From: Caenorhabditis remanei | Taxonomy: Eukaryota; Nematoda; Chromadorea; Rhabditida; Rhabditidae | Length of the DNA stretch: 64,000 bases | NCBI RefSeq assembly: GCF_010183535.1 | Contig: NC_071331.1 | Coordinates: 1,426,001-1,490,000 of the forward strand | Direction: 5' to 3' | Shown here: positions 18,885-31,096 of the stretch, in pieces | Layout: each line of letters starts with the position of its first letter | Position numbering within the stretch: position 1 is the stretch's first letter | The notes under the pieces: generated by a model | What the model was told of the DNA's origin: nothing | What the model saw: the letters and a program-made list of their open reading frames with translations, nothing else | Database searches by the model: none | Translations under genes and position numbers: made by a program

Positions 18885-19960
18885 TCACATGCATACCAAC
18901 AGTATATGAAGTTTTTTTTAAATTGTATTACTTTTTAGTCCTGATTTTGAAAGATTATTGCATAACTTTTTCAAAAATTATATATTTTCTGATAACCAGA
19001 AAAAAACAGTTATCAGTATTGAATTCAGTGAGTCTTTGGATTGTAAAAACCAAAAAAAAACTAAAAAGAGCTTTGAGCAATTTTTAATTCTCAGTTTTTT
19101 TTTAACTTTTAATGGGATTATAATTATCCACATTTTGGGAAACTGTTAAAACTTCTCAAACACCTACAGTTTTTAGATGTCAACTTTTTTAAATATAAAA
19201 ATACATTTCTCCGGCGACTCAATGTGAGGTGAGAATTCGAAAAGAGTTTTTATTATTAAGACTTCAATAGCTGAACTATCAGTTTCAATGAGTTAACAAA
19301 ACCATGATGAAACAGAAAATCAACTGATTTCATTAAAGAAAACATAGTTTGGTTTTCTTATAATACATTCTTCTTCAACGAATTTCGTTGGAATAAAAAA
19401 AAATTAACTACTTAAATTAACTTTTTGCCATTTTCACTTTCAGTCGGCATTTCTTTGATACTGTGGATTTTAAGTTTAAATTTCAGAAAGGTTTTTGGTG
19501 TTTGGAGTCATGAAACTAGTAAGAAATGAATAGACCACCAATGATCAAAATTTGAAACAGCGGAGTTAAAATTTTTTTTGTTTTAAAAACGTTTTCTTAT
19601 TGTTCCACATGCATACCAACAGTATATGAAGTTTTTTTAAAATTGTAATACTTTTTAGTCCTGATTTTGAAAGATTATTGTATAACTTTCCAAAAATTAT
19701 ATGTTTTCTGATAACATGAAAAAAACAGTTACCAGTATTGAATCCAGTGAGTCTTTGGATTGTAAAAACAAAAATATTAAAAAATGCGTGGAGCTTTCTT
19801 CGAATTTCAGAAATTTCAGAAATTTTATAATTTTGGTGTTTGAATCACGCTTTAATCAATAATTAGTTATGTGATAAATGTGAAACAGCATCATTTGAAA
19901 TAAAAATGTGCTTCATGAAGCTTCAAACAAAAATATAAAAGCTACCGTTTTATAGTTTAT
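18885..19960 (+). repeat. Internal tandem duplication with a period of about 716 bp
   Basis: ACATGCATACCAACAGTATA occurs at 18888 and 19604, each followed by the same AGTCCTGATTTTGAAAGATTATTG and later ACAGTTA(T/C)CAGTATTGAAT. The sister copy at 29400 has only one unit, so either the tandem step followed the large duplication or one unit was lost there. Confidence 0.65.
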
Positions 19961-19969
19961 TTATGTTAA

Positions 19970-20177
19970 AGGAGGTGAGAACTCGAAAAAAAGTTTGGCC
20001 TCAAAATTCGGTAAGTGATTGAACTGAACCGAACTCATGACCGAACGTGCATGGGTACAAAACCGCAACCGGCTGAGCTACGCGGCCGAGAACGCGGCCG
20101 CCCACTCGAGGCTGTGATAAATGTGGGTACCTCTCAATCACAATTTCGATCACAATTTTTTTGCGTTCTCACCTCCT
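19970..20177. mobile_element. 208-bp MITE with TTAA target sites and an internal tRNA-like box
   Basis: Termini AGGAGGTGAGAAC are exact inverted repeats of 13 bp. TTAA lies immediately outside each end (19966-19969, 20178-20181), and the sister copy at 31103-31120 shows the single TTAA empty site. TTAA is the signature of piggyBac-type insertion. The interior holds CGCGGCCG repeats and a minus-strand tRNA-like A box. Confidence 0.8.
20010..20100 (-). other. tRNA-derived (Pol III promoter-like) sequence inside the TTAA MITE
   Basis: Read on the minus strand, TAGCTCAGCCGG matches the tRNA A-box consensus exactly. About 35 bases on, GTTCGGTTC matches the B box with one difference. No acceptor stem closes, so this is a SINE- or tRNA-relic-like segment and not a functional tRNA. 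Confidence 0.5.
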
Positions 20178-20488
20178 TTAAATATTTTTTTCAAAAACTT
20201 TGATTCTGTGTAATAAAGCTATGCAGATTTTCTTGGACAATAAAATTTATCAAGAAAATTGAGAGATCACTGCTTATTTATTCAATAATTGAACAGCCAG
20301 TATCAGAACAGTAATCCAAATATATTTCTTGAAAGTTGTTCCTTGAAAATCATTAAACAATCATTTTTTCAAAATTAATTGCAAAACTTTTAAAAAGTAA
20401 AAAAAAAACAATTTTTTTTAACTTTTAATGTTTCTTTAAAAACATAATAAATCTATGGCCAACTTGCATATATTGGAGGAAATTCCAG

Positions 20489-20880
20489 ATGCCGAATGCA
20501 TGATTTGAACAAGGCTCACGGCAATCTTCGCGCTGTTATTCCCAAAACTCGTGGATCTTTTAGAAAATTCAAATGATCTGCTCCTGGTGGAAAATCATTA
20601 TTACGCACATTAAGTTTTGGAAGCCAATGACGAACGGAAATCTAGTTTTTGATTATTCAAAATCAAAATATGAAACAGAAAATGTTCTGTTACTAAAGCA
20701 AGTTTCTAAGAATATATTTTTTATCCAATCTTGACCTTTTATTTCTTCTCGAAAAACATAATCGAAGAGCTACGCGTTATAGTCTCCCAGTTGGAGAAAC
20801 AGTCAGCTTCTGAAAATTCTGAGCCTGGAAAACGAGATTTTCTCGAAGTCATCGTTGTCATCTGAAGCTTTTGCAGACAC
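20489..20880 (+). pseudogene. Decayed bHLH copy (exons 2 and 3)
   Basis: Exon 2 relic at 20489-20608 follows AATTCCAG and begins ATGCCGAATGCATGATTTGAA; the frame breaks at ATTCAAATGATCTGC. The exon 3 relic at about 20757-20880 begins AACATAATCGAAGAGCTACGC and ends with TCATCGTTGTCATCTGAAGC, also out of frame. The intron between them still has the ATGAAACAGAAAATGTTC marker of the other copies. Confidence 0.8.
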
Positions 20881-21341
20881 CTCTGTAAGATTACCTCTGT
20901 AAGATTTGTGCTGAAACAACTAGCGAATTTAGAACAGACACCGTTGCAGGCTCAAGAAGGATATCAAATAAACTAAGAACACTAAGTTTTTCTTGAATGC
21001 TGGTTATGTAACAGTAACTTTGATTTTGAACACGTAGAAATGACATACCAAAGGTTGTCAGATATCTCCCATGTACACTTCTTGGAAGTCACAGTTTCCG
21101 AATACTCGTTTCTTCGGTGATTCGAACCACTTTCATTATTCCAGTCTACCTCCACTGTTGAAAAATAACAAAACTGCACTGCAATCTGGAAATTGTTTTC
21201 ATTATGACAGTACTCCATTTTCATACTGTAAATTTAAAAAATCGCCACTCAGAAACAGTTTTGTTTGATGCTGAATATGAGGTTTGAGCATTCAGACTAG
21301 GAATCTAAATCTAAATTACGAACAAGCAGAAAAATAAAATA

Positions 21342-21612
21342 CCGTAAATACTGTATTATAACGGCACCTGTAATAGAACGGCACCTGTATTATAACGGCA
21401 CCCCATCAATACTCAGAATTCATGAATATGAATATCCCGGTGTTTTTTATTGTTTCTGATCAGAAGCAGCGTGATTGCTAACGTCTTGATTAACGATAAG
21501 AATGCCCAAAAAAGGTTTTCGTTTCAATTTAATGAGTTTTTAAAACCTCAAAATTTCTCTGGAAGGCATTTGAAAAATATAACGGCATGCCGTTATAATA
21601 CAGTATTTACGG
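21342..21612. mobile_element. 271-bp MITE with TA target sites
   Basis: CCGTAAATACTGTATTATAACG at the left is the inverse complement of the right end, with TA outside each (21340-21341, 21613-21614). The inner left arm repeats ATAACGGCACC. This pattern is typical of Tc1/mariner-related MITEs. No transposase is present. Confidence 0.75.
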
Positions 21613-21619
21613 TAGGTGG

Positions 21620-24600
21620 TGATTTCAGAGTTCCAGGTAGCAGATAGTCATAATAGAAAGATCTGATCAAGAGTAAATATAGGATTTTTGATCATGTGAG
21701 AATTTTTTGTGTCAGTATAGACCAACTATATATTATAATCAAATTGTTCTATTCACTTTGTTCCTAGTTTGAATTAGAATTGTTTTTGGAATTCGAAAGT
21801 AAAGTTACGTGGGACACAATTTAACAATTAGGAAAACTACACAGTAAATATTTTAATAACAACCAAATTATATTCAATATATTATTGTTGTACATAAATT
21901 TGTATTTTTCCTTTTTTTGACGTATTCGATATGTTTTTGAGAAGTTTAATTGAAGTAATGAGAAAAATGGAAGAAAAATGAGCTTCATTCGAAAGAGTTA
22001 ACTCCCTACTGTTCGTCCGCGTTATAAACACGCGATTTGGCTGAGCGGCGACTCAATTGGCAGTTTGTCAATTGGTGTCAATTGGCGCTTCACTAGACTC
22101 CCGGTTTGGCGGGAGAATAATTTAAATTCGTATGGGTAAGTACCTGTGTCACTTGTTCAATTCTTTATGTGTAACTGTTTCACCGGCTTAACGAATTTCT
22201 GCACAGATTTTTTGCTTACTTCATCAAGTTTTTGAGGAAAAAATAAAACTCTGGTTTAATATTCACAGCCGAGTACCTAAATGACTTCTGGCACCTAAAA
22301 CTGGAAATCTTGAAACATAAAATTTTTTAAACTTTCAGTTTCAGAACCTTGGCTTTTTAAAAATAAAACTTTTTCCCAGTTAAGTTACTACTAGAAATTT
22401 TGTTTGGAAAACTTAAAAAATAATTAAAATAGTATCTTTAAGTATGTGCTTCTTCCACCGTTTATGAAACAGTTTGAAAAAATTAACACACAATTATTTT
22501 TCGGTTTCCCTTCTGTTTTTTGATATTAGCTTTATTTCGATTCAAAGTTTTTAAATCATTTTTATTTCTAATTTCGCTCTCAACTGATGTTGCAGTGTGG
22601 ACGTCAAGATACTTTTCCAAGTAACTGTCTACTTATGGAAGAACAGTCAAATTCTGGTTGTGATAACTGTTTCTAACTAAAAATTGTTAGGAACTGAAAT
22701 TCATAGCTTTCGCCATTATTTTTTGTCGATGTTATTGCAATGTGCACATTTCATCCAGTGTTATGTAAACTTTCACTGAAAGAAATTTCGTTATTTTTAC
22801 GTTGTCTATTTTTAGACCTCCTAGTAGATCACAAATCAAAGATAATAGCTCAGTGATACCATGGATGACATCATCATAACACATACAAAAGACAAACAGT
22901 TTTTATCACCAGGATAGAGAATAACACACAATAGAACAATAAAAGATTGAATGTGGGAACACGAATACTTGTTTTGGTTGATCTTTCGATTGGACGAAAT
23001 GGGTCAATTAGTAAATTTATAAAGAATCTTATTTTTCTTGAAGGGTTCTCAGACCAAAAAAAAGTTTCAAAATACTGATATGTTTTATCATTATCTTTAT
23101 TATAATTCACTGCTTCGACCGTAGAGTTGTAAAAAGGGTTCAACTAGAATGTATTAATTTTCTTTTTATTCAAGCCAGGGTCAGAAAATGTTAAACAGAA
23201 AGCGAGTTCTATCAGTTTCCCTGGAGTCAGCAATACTATAGAATGTGTAGAGATAAGCAAACGAAACCGCAACTTAGTCATTTGTTTTTAATATATAACT
23301 GTAACAGTAAGAAAACAAAGAGGATGACTAACTTTTTTCTGAAAGACCGTTTTGTTAAAAGAATAAGTTTTCACTGTTTCTGTTTGATAACATTTGACAC
23401 GAATGGTTGTTTTCATATTCAATGTTATTACCTATCATAATTTGAATATCACTAAACATTATTGCACCTGTTAGAATCAAATTCTGTTGTGTCTCATCGA
23501 TTAATATGTTTTATTTTTTATTCTATTTCAGGTAATCACTGTGATAAACCACTCAAATGAAGATGTGCTGAGCATGAGCATGACCCCAAGTTCATGTTGC
23601 TAAACTCAGAAACTGAAATAGTTTTCGATTTTCTCTTTACGAATTTCTACCAAGAGTGACTAATAAAAAGTTATGAACTGACTAGTGAGCTTCATAATCC
23701 GAGCTAAGTGATGAAAAAAGTAAGAATTTTTCGATAAAATAAAACGGTACATTTAATTCACCGTTTCAGTTAAGCGGTTTTCACAGAAGAAAACTTTATT
23801 GCAATTCTTGCGACAGTTGCGACAGGCCAGAGTATTGGAATATTTTATGCAGACCGTTAAACGACAAAAATGCATTGAATTCTCTTCAGATACATTTTTT
23901 AAAACTTAATCTAAGATTCTGTTTCTGATCGGAATCTTTTTGTAAGGTTAAACAGAGTGACCATTATTGAAAAAACAGTAAAACTGTATCATGGCATATT
24001 CAAAGGTTCAAAGAAAATAAGTAGAAAAAAAGTTTTTTAACGAATAGGCAAGCAGTTATTCATTCATTATTGTTTCTGAAAAATTCAGATATTTTGCTTA
24101 TTTTTCGGTTTGTTTGTTCACAATTTTCTGCTTCTTTGCGTTTCTATCAATTCATTGAATGCCGTTTAACTGTTTTCATATATCTATCGTTTGAGATTTC
24201 TCAAAGCTTCTTGAAAGTGTGTTATACAAGAGACATCGAGCTGTCAATTTCTTCATAATAAGAATTGATGATGATACTCTCTCTTCAGCCCTCATTGAAA
24301 CACAAATTGAAATTTTTGTTTGCAACCGTATAAATTAACAGACATGGCAATCGCAGAACGTGGTGAAGTCTAAAAGTTAATAACTAGGAAACACTATTTC
24401 CAACAGTTACCATCACGACCTATATATTTCTCTGTTGCTGGCAACTCACGAATTGTTGAAAAGACTATAAAAACGTTCAATACCAAGAAAAAAAGTTTCC
24501 TCAAATCACTTCTTAAAACTGGTTTTGGAGGAATATAATCGCTCAATTGACAAGTGAGACCATAAAGAAGATGCGTATCCATAAACTGAGATTTCCAGTT

Positions 24601-25430
24601 TCATTAACGCATTTTATATTCCTACATAGTTGATTGGGTACTGCTTGAATCTTATCTAAATCGATAACCATTTTTGTTCTATTCAACTGTCCAGTTTCAA
24701 AATCTTTTCATTAATTTCAAAAAAATTTAAAAACAATTGACATACGAGTTTTCATTTTTGAATTGATAGGAAACAGCACGACCAAAATATTCCACTTTCA
24801 TATCTATCTCGTTTTTGATGACTTGCTGAAACAAAGTAATTTTTCCTCTTGATGGCATAAAAAAAACAATTCAAAACGAATGCATTTTATTTGACAGTCT
24901 TATTAACATTGAAAATTTCTAGACAATTTTGTAGAGACAAAAATTTCGCCAAAATGTACAAATTGTAGGATCTTCACAAATAATCGAGCGCATAATTCCT
25001 GTAATAGTTCTATCGCTTCGGCTGTACTCATAATGATTTTCTTTTCAGCTAGCTCACTCAACACGCCAAGTTGAAACACGAATATTTATTACACTAAAGT
25101 TTAACCAAACAATACAGTTTTGTCGAGTTCTTAATTTGGCGTAGTTTTCCAACTAGCTACTACTTCTAAGATGTTATAAACGCAGTTGAAAGATTTGTGA
25201 AATAAATTTCTGGAATTCGTTTCACAGGATTGTTCTTGTACACAAGTATTCAACTTAATAGAAATGTCTATTCAGAAAAAAATCAAAAAAGAATAAGGAA
25301 AAAATTCTGCTATCCTGCTCTACTTTTTTGTAGAAGATTTATATTGTTTGTATTTGTAGCGCAACATAGATTCAATCAATCTGACAAAGCAAAATTTCTG
25401 AATAAAAATCCGATTCGTGGAAAAAGTTGA
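21620..25430. other. No gene seen: AT-rich duplicated DNA
   Basis: Both strands were read. There are only short frames without domains. A slightly GC-richer patch at 22018-22125 (TGAGCGGCGACTCAATTGGC) followed by GGGTAAGTACC is not explained. GAAACAG/CTGTTTC heptamers are frequent. Most of this DNA recurs at 31385-35480. Confidence 0.5.
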
Positions 25431-25975
25431 GGTAGATCATATACACAAACATTTACAAGATCAATGAAATCTTTTGCATCTCTGACCAATTTTTCAACTT
25501 TTTCGCAGTTTCAAAGTACGACCAAGTTCTGAAGAGAGCAGAGCTAGCAATGACTTGTGTTTACAGAAATGTCAAAGAAAAAAAGTTTGCAAAAAGTGAG
25601 ACAACTTGTGAAAATAACAGGAAAAAGGCGCCTGGCGGTAAACTGAATTCAATCTTATCTGTTTTAGCTTTCACGAAATTCGAAACGAAAACTAAATGAA
25701 ACCTGAAAAAATTTAAATTAACTTAACAAATTACTCACATTTACCAACAATTTTCTCAAACAATAAGTATTTCTGTTACAGCTACAACAGAAGAAAATTG
25801 AAATTTTCACAATTTTGTTTGTATATGGTTAGATCAACGGTTGTCTTAGCTGGGAGATGTAAATAATGAAAAGTTAGCAGTTTCTAACAAAAAGTTTAAA
25901 AAAAAACATTTTCAATGATTTCGCTAATAGTTTCTTCTTTTTGAAAACTACTTCAAATGAAATACTATCGAAACA

Positions 25976-26072
25976 AAAAAGTTCCGGTTTTTTTCTCACG
26001 ACAAAATGCAGACTCAGTGCAAAATTACTACTGAGTCTGCATTCTGACGTGAGGAAAAATGTCGGAACTTTT
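25976..26072. repeat. 97-bp palindrome (small MITE-like)
   Basis: AAAAGTTCCG..CTCACG..AATGCAGACTCAGT is followed after an 11-base loop by ACTGAGTCTGCATT..CGTGAGG..CGGAACTTTTT. The arms are nearly perfect complements. It lies in a 3' flank unit next to a decayed exon 3. Confidence 0.6.
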
Positions 26073-26213
26073 TTTATTTCAACAATAAATGGTTAGCTAT
26101 AAAATCAAAATCTAATGAACTCCATTATTTCATATTTTTTAACACACATATAAATGCGGCGTTTTGCAGTATTGGAATCTAGCACCCTCTCTTTTCCACC
26201 GAGGACTTTATCC

Positions 26214-26497
26214 AATAGTGTCCCAATTGAAAAAGAAAACAACATCCAAAAGTTCTGAACCTGCTGAGAGGAGAACATGATGATGAGAATGTGGAAGCAG
26301 GTAATCCCGAAGACGGTGACCGGTTCGATGAATGGAAACCAGGAAGACTATTGAAGGTTCAGTCCCGAAGGTCCAGGACGGTAAAAAAAAAGAAAATATC
26401 ATCCAAAAGTTCTGAACCTGTTGAGATTGTGGACAAAGAGTCATCACCATAGTCCTCATTGTCATCAGAAGAATCATCGAACTCTGATAATTATTGA
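26214..26497 (+). pseudogene. Decayed bHLH exon 3, split by an insertion
   Basis: 26214-26275 (AGTGTCCCAATTGAAAAAG..) and 26386-26497 (..CCAAAAGTTCTGAACC..GAATCATCGAACTCTGATAATTATTGA) are two overlapping exon 3 relics separated by about 110 bases. The terminal codons match the intact genes, but an in-frame TAG precedes them. The usual 3' flank unit follows. Confidence 0.8.
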
Positions 26498-27368
26498 AAA
26501 AATCTTCTCAAAAAATTTATCATTTTTACTGAAAATCTGCTGATTGAATATAAAAAATCTGAATAAAAATCCAATTCCTGAAAAATGTTTAGAGGTGGAT
26601 ACACAGATATTTTGAGATCAATGAAATTTCATGCATCTCTGGTCAATTTCCAAACTTTTTCGCAGTTTCAAAGTACAAACAAGTACTGAAGAGAGCAAAA
26701 CTAGCAATGACTGAACAATATTTACAAATTTGGTAGAGTCGATGTAACCATAAAGAACTTTCGAAGATAGCTCAGGTTGTGAAGAATATCTTTTGTAGCA
26801 AAACGTCAGGTAACTACTAAAAATAACAAAAACTATGCGTTCATCGGTAAACTGAAATCAAGCTTATCTGTTCTACCGTTCATGAAATTCGATATAAAAA
26901 CTAAACAAAAACTAAATTCAAATAAAATACTTATATACCAACAATATCCTCAAATCAAGAATATTTCTGTTACAGGTACAACAGATAAAAATTAAAATTT
27001 TCACATTTTTGTTTGAAGCTGTCTTCAACTGGCCTAGCTAGGAGGTGTAAATACTGAAAAATTTGGAGTTTCTAAAAGAGAGAAATACTGGGAGAAGCTA
27101 GTTTTCTCGTTTAAGAACGAGTGGTTGATCTCGAAAATCACACCAATACAACAAGATCAGGAGAAAAGAGAATAATTATTCCAGAACTGCAGAAATTTTG
27201 AGGTTAGACACCATGATGAAACAATTTTCTTTACCAAGATTTCTTGTTCGGTAAAATTGTTATAAAAGACCTTAAAAAACTTATACAGCTCCCGGAAGTG
27301 AACTAACTAACATTAATGAAGAAGAAGCACGAACAGCGAAGACACCGTAATATTATCCAGTTATCCAA

Positions 27369-27787
27369 ATCAAGATTTGAACGAGGCTCTCGAAAATGTT
27401 CGTGCTGGGATTCCTTATGCTCGTGGTGATTCAGTGAGGAAATTCTGCAAAAAAACAAGTTATATTAGATTGAATTAGATTCAGATTCGTGAAAATCAGA
27501 AAATGAAACAGAAAATTTTTCACATTCATCTGGACGAGAAAAGTTGAGTTCTGAGAAAAAATTATTGCATGTTTCAAAACCATGCTTTTCACTGAATAAT
27601 TGTCACCAGCTAATGTTTTTAGAGTGGGTAGTTGTATTTCAGACCAAAGGAATCGAGGAGGTAAACGTTCTAGTGTCTCAACTGAAGAAGACCTCATTCG
27701 AAAGTTGCTGAAAGCTTCAATAAGGACTCTTTCCCAAAATCATCGTTGTCACCCGGAGAATCATCTAACTCTAATAATTATTATTGA
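27369..27787 (+). pseudogene. Decayed bHLH copy (exons 2 and 3)
   Basis: The exon 2 relic at 27369-27450 (CAAGATTTGAACGAGGCTCTCG..CGTGGTGATTCAGTGAGGAA) is cut off before helix 2. The exon 3 relic begins after TATTTCAG at 27643 (ACCAAAGGAATCGAGGAGG) and ends CATCTAACTCTAATAATTATTATTG, with frame breaks. A 220-codon-scale gene cannot be built from these parts. Confidence 0.8.
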
Positions 27788-28876
27788 CAACATGAGTTGA
27801 TGTTTGAAATGAAAAAGTTTTGAGTTTCAGATAACTGTTAAAATTCAAAACTAACGATTGATTTGTTGAGTAATACAGATCATTAGCAAGTCCATCAAAT
27901 CGAAAACAAATTTCAGGCAACAAAAAAGTTGTTGAATAAATAAACCCACAGAACTCACATCTGAAAAGCTTCAGTATTAACACAATATTTTGTGACTGGA
28001 AGCTTATTTCATTTAATCATAGAGCAATTTGGGGAATCGGAGTTGTCTAGAGTAACCAATGAAATGGAATTGGATTTCACTATATTTTTTATGCTGGTGA
28101 TGAAATAGTAAATTAGTTTTGGATTTGATTAAAAAAAAATCTACATACGTCAGCTGTTTCAAACACAACTATTTATCTCGGTAAGTATTTATTGAATTTG
28201 CCTTCAGTCAGACCCGAGAATATGTTGCATTCAGAGATCTGCATAAGAACAAAATTTTTCTGAAGTTTGGATCATTTCAGACGGTAAAAGGGTGTAGATT
28301 ATTTTTTTAGTTTAATAAAAATTCGGGGTCAGATATTTGTTCAATTCCGAATTTACTAAAAAACACAAAAAGGCTGTGAAGTGATAATGTGTATTTTATT
28401 GTTCCTGAATTTAGAATTCCAATGCTGCGGTGAGAATTTTTATATGAATCAAGGTGGAAATCACCTGAATCTTTATCCTGAGTTCACAAGAATATCAGCC
28501 AAACTGAATTTTTTTCATGGCATTATAACAATCAAAATTTTGTAATCAGTTATGTGATAAATGAGAAACAGCATCATTTGGAATAAAAATGTGCTTCATG
28601 AAGTTTCGAACAGAATGGTAAAAACTACCGTTTTATAGTTTGAATATGTTGGATACTTTTTTTTTCAAAATGTTGATTCTGTTGATTAAAATCTTGATAG
28701 GTGTTCCTTCAAAATCATTCATTTTTCCAAGATGTTTTGAAAAACTTTTAAAAAAACCGAAACATAAATGTTTTAATTTTTAATGTTTCATTGAAAACAT
28801 AACAAATCTATAGCCAACTTACTAACTAGTGGTGGTTTCACTATGTACTGTTTTTGAACGTTACAACATTTTTAAG

Positions 28877-28982
28877 ATGCCGAATGCACGATCTTCGTAA
28901 GTTTCTAGGCTCATGGTGGTTCGATAAGGAAATTGAGCAAGATTACAAGATTGCTTCTGGCTAGTAATCATACTATTATGCA
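28877..28982 (+). pseudogene. Decayed bHLH exon 2, sister of the relic at 17967
   Basis: ATGCCGAATGCACGATCTTCG shares the same helix 1 deletion as 17967-18070, then GCTCATGGTGGTTCGATAAGG and ATGCAG. It carries an in-frame TAG (GGCTAGTAATCAT). The shared deletion shows the copy was already dead when the segment duplicated. Confidence 0.8.
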
Positions 28983-29145
28983 GACACATATTGAAAGCAT
29001 CCAATCGGAAAATTAGTTGTTGATTCTGGAAAATCAAAATATGAAACAGAAAATGTTCTGATACTAGAGCAAGTTTCAAACTAGTAAGAATTTATGACCA
29101 CTAATGATCAAACAGTGGAGTTTTTAAAATTGTTTTGATTTCACA

Positions 29146-29364
29146 TAGCGCTCGAAACGGGGCGTCCCAATTTTTCCGGAAACTTTGAAAAACGGTCAGT
29201 TTTTGTGGGAGAATTGTGAAACTTTCACAGAATCTGAAGACATAGCTGGGGACGCGTTTCTCAAAGTTTCAAAAATATACGTTCATTTTTAACCGTTTTA
29301 TGACAATCCGGGACGCGCGGGACGGGGACGCGGGACTTCCCAACTCGTCCCATTTCGAGCTCTA
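29146..29364. mobile_element. hAT-like MITE, uninterrupted sister copy
   Basis: Same termini as 18235-18848, flanked by (A/G)TTTCACA on both sides. It lacks the nested 386-bp MITE and shows that element's empty site. Confidence 0.75.
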
Positions 29365-29700
29365 GTTTCACAACCTTTTTTTCTATTTTTTTCTATAGTT
29401 CCACATGCATACCAACAGTATATGAAGTTTTTTTAAAATTGTAATACTTTTCAGTCCTGATTTTGAATGATTATTGCATAACTTTTCAGAAAATTAAATG
29501 TTTTCTGATAACCTGAAAAAACAGTTATCAGTATTGAATTGCTTTCTTCAATTTTCAGAATTTTCAGAAATTTTATAATTTTGGTGTTTGAATTACGCTA
29601 GTAGCAATAGTGTCTTATGGGATAAATGTTAAACAGCACTATTTGGAATAAAAATGTGCTTCAGGAAGTTTCAAACAAAAATATAAAAGCTACGGTTATA

Positions 29701-31096
29701 TATTTGTATTTGTATTTATTTATTGTAGGAGGGAACATGCCACTTATGCTACACCAGTAAAAGGGAGATAACCGGAGAAATACATGAATAGAGGTGAAGG
29801 GGCTAAGAAGAATGTAAACTGTACGATAATTATAGAAGATTTAAACAGATAGGAAGAAGAATGAAGGTATGGTAGAAGATAAATAATATAGGAAGCGAGG
29901 GGGCGTAGATAATGAGCAATTGGGCCAGACCACCAGTTAATGAGATTGTATGGAGAAGAAATAGGGCGATTTTACCGGAGGAAGGTAAGACAACGTCTGA
30001 GACAATCATTTCACTCGTTGGTAGGGGAAGCCTGGCAGCGGCCGACCCAACAACAGAGCTACTTTGAGAGATATTATGCCTTCGCTTTTGGGTGCTCAGA
30101 GCCTTAGACAAGGTGTCCAAGTGGATTGCTGTGAGAATCCTAAAGCTACTTCGCATTCCTACTCCGATCACCTTTGAGGTTTATGTAGGGTGGTGGATGG
30201 TCGGGAACAATTGCAGAAGATAATAATACAAGGATAGAGTAAGAAGGATACGTAGAAGAGACCGGGCTGTTTTGTTGGGTAATGAGGCAAGAAAACGGAA
30301 TGTGATGAGTGGTGAATACAATACGGTGGGAGAGAGGGTATGAGACAAGGGTAGAGAGCTGAGCAGATAAGAACTAGTAATTAAGATCGCTAAGAGTAAG
30401 ATAGTTTTGTAATGGAAGGGCACGAAGCCGAGTTCTAAAGCAATCAGGTTTAGGGATAGAGATAAAAATACTCTCAGGAAGAGAATTCCAACAAGCAAGG
30501 GATCGAATGGATAGATATTGGGAAAAACATTTATATTTGTTAGGGAGAGTAGTTCTGACATAGTATTTGTGTCTCCTTAAATGGCTCAGCTTCGGATAAG
30601 TATAGAACAGATGATTCGGCACTTCGACGTCCTTTGTAACTAAGCATTTGTAAATAAATGATAAATCAGCTAATAGTCTTCGATATTCTAAGGATTCGAA
30701 TCCGCATTCCTGAATTGCATTGGAATATCCATTGTACACTTTTCCGAATTTTTTATAGCATCTATAAATGAACGACTTCTGAACATTTTCAATTTTTCTG
30801 ACGAGTTCTTTAAGGACTGGAGAAAAGACTACAGATCCGTATTCCAATAATGGTCGGGCGTATATAATGAAGCATTTAAGGAAAATTTCCAGAGGCGCAT
30901 GTTTCAATATGTTGAAGAGAACGTTGATTCTTCTTTGTGCATTTCCAACAATGGTGTTAATATGAGCATTGAAGACCAGATTTCCCGAGAAAATTATTCC
31001 GAGATCACGGATTTGGGTGACTGGCGGGATATTAGCTCCGTTGAACACTGCACAGTTGGCGATTGGATTAGAATTAGATTTGAGATGGGAGATAGA
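29701..31096 (-). mobile_element. 5'-truncated non-LTR retrotransposon (LINE), 1396 bp
   Basis: TTATA flanks both sides (29696-29700 and 31097-31101), and the sister segment at 19945-19960 shows the empty site. On the minus strand the right end is the truncated 5' side, with the C-terminal part of a reverse transcriptase. The 3' end carries an AATAAATAAATACAAATAC tail of short tandem repeats, typical of CR1/Jockey-type elements. It postdates the segmental duplication. Confidence 0.8.
30374..31048 (-). pseudogene. LINE reverse transcriptase, C-terminal fragment
   Basis: 224 residues start at the thumb region: IRDLGIIFSGNLVFNAHI, then a stretch of the form CFIIYARPLLEYGSVVFSP and IENVQKSFIYRCYKK. 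This pattern follows the catalytic YxDD domain in CR1/Jockey-clade LINEs. The endonuclease, fingers and palm are absent, so the fragment is inactive. Downstream frames to 29830 are probably 3' untranslated sequence. Confidence 0.75.

Larger units (their letters stand above)
17620..25430 (+). repeat. Segmental duplication, copy 1
   Basis: Collinear with 28540-35480: 17620-18130 with 28540-29060, 18860-19960 with 29380-29695, 20190-20460 with 31110-31380, and 22230-25430 with 31385-35480. Copy 1 has extra DNA at 20460-22220 (holding a decayed bHLH copy and a MITE). Copy 2 carries a LINE and two GC-rich MITEs instead. Outside the listed insertions I see no gene; 21620-25430 contains only short spurious frames. 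Confidence 0.75.
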
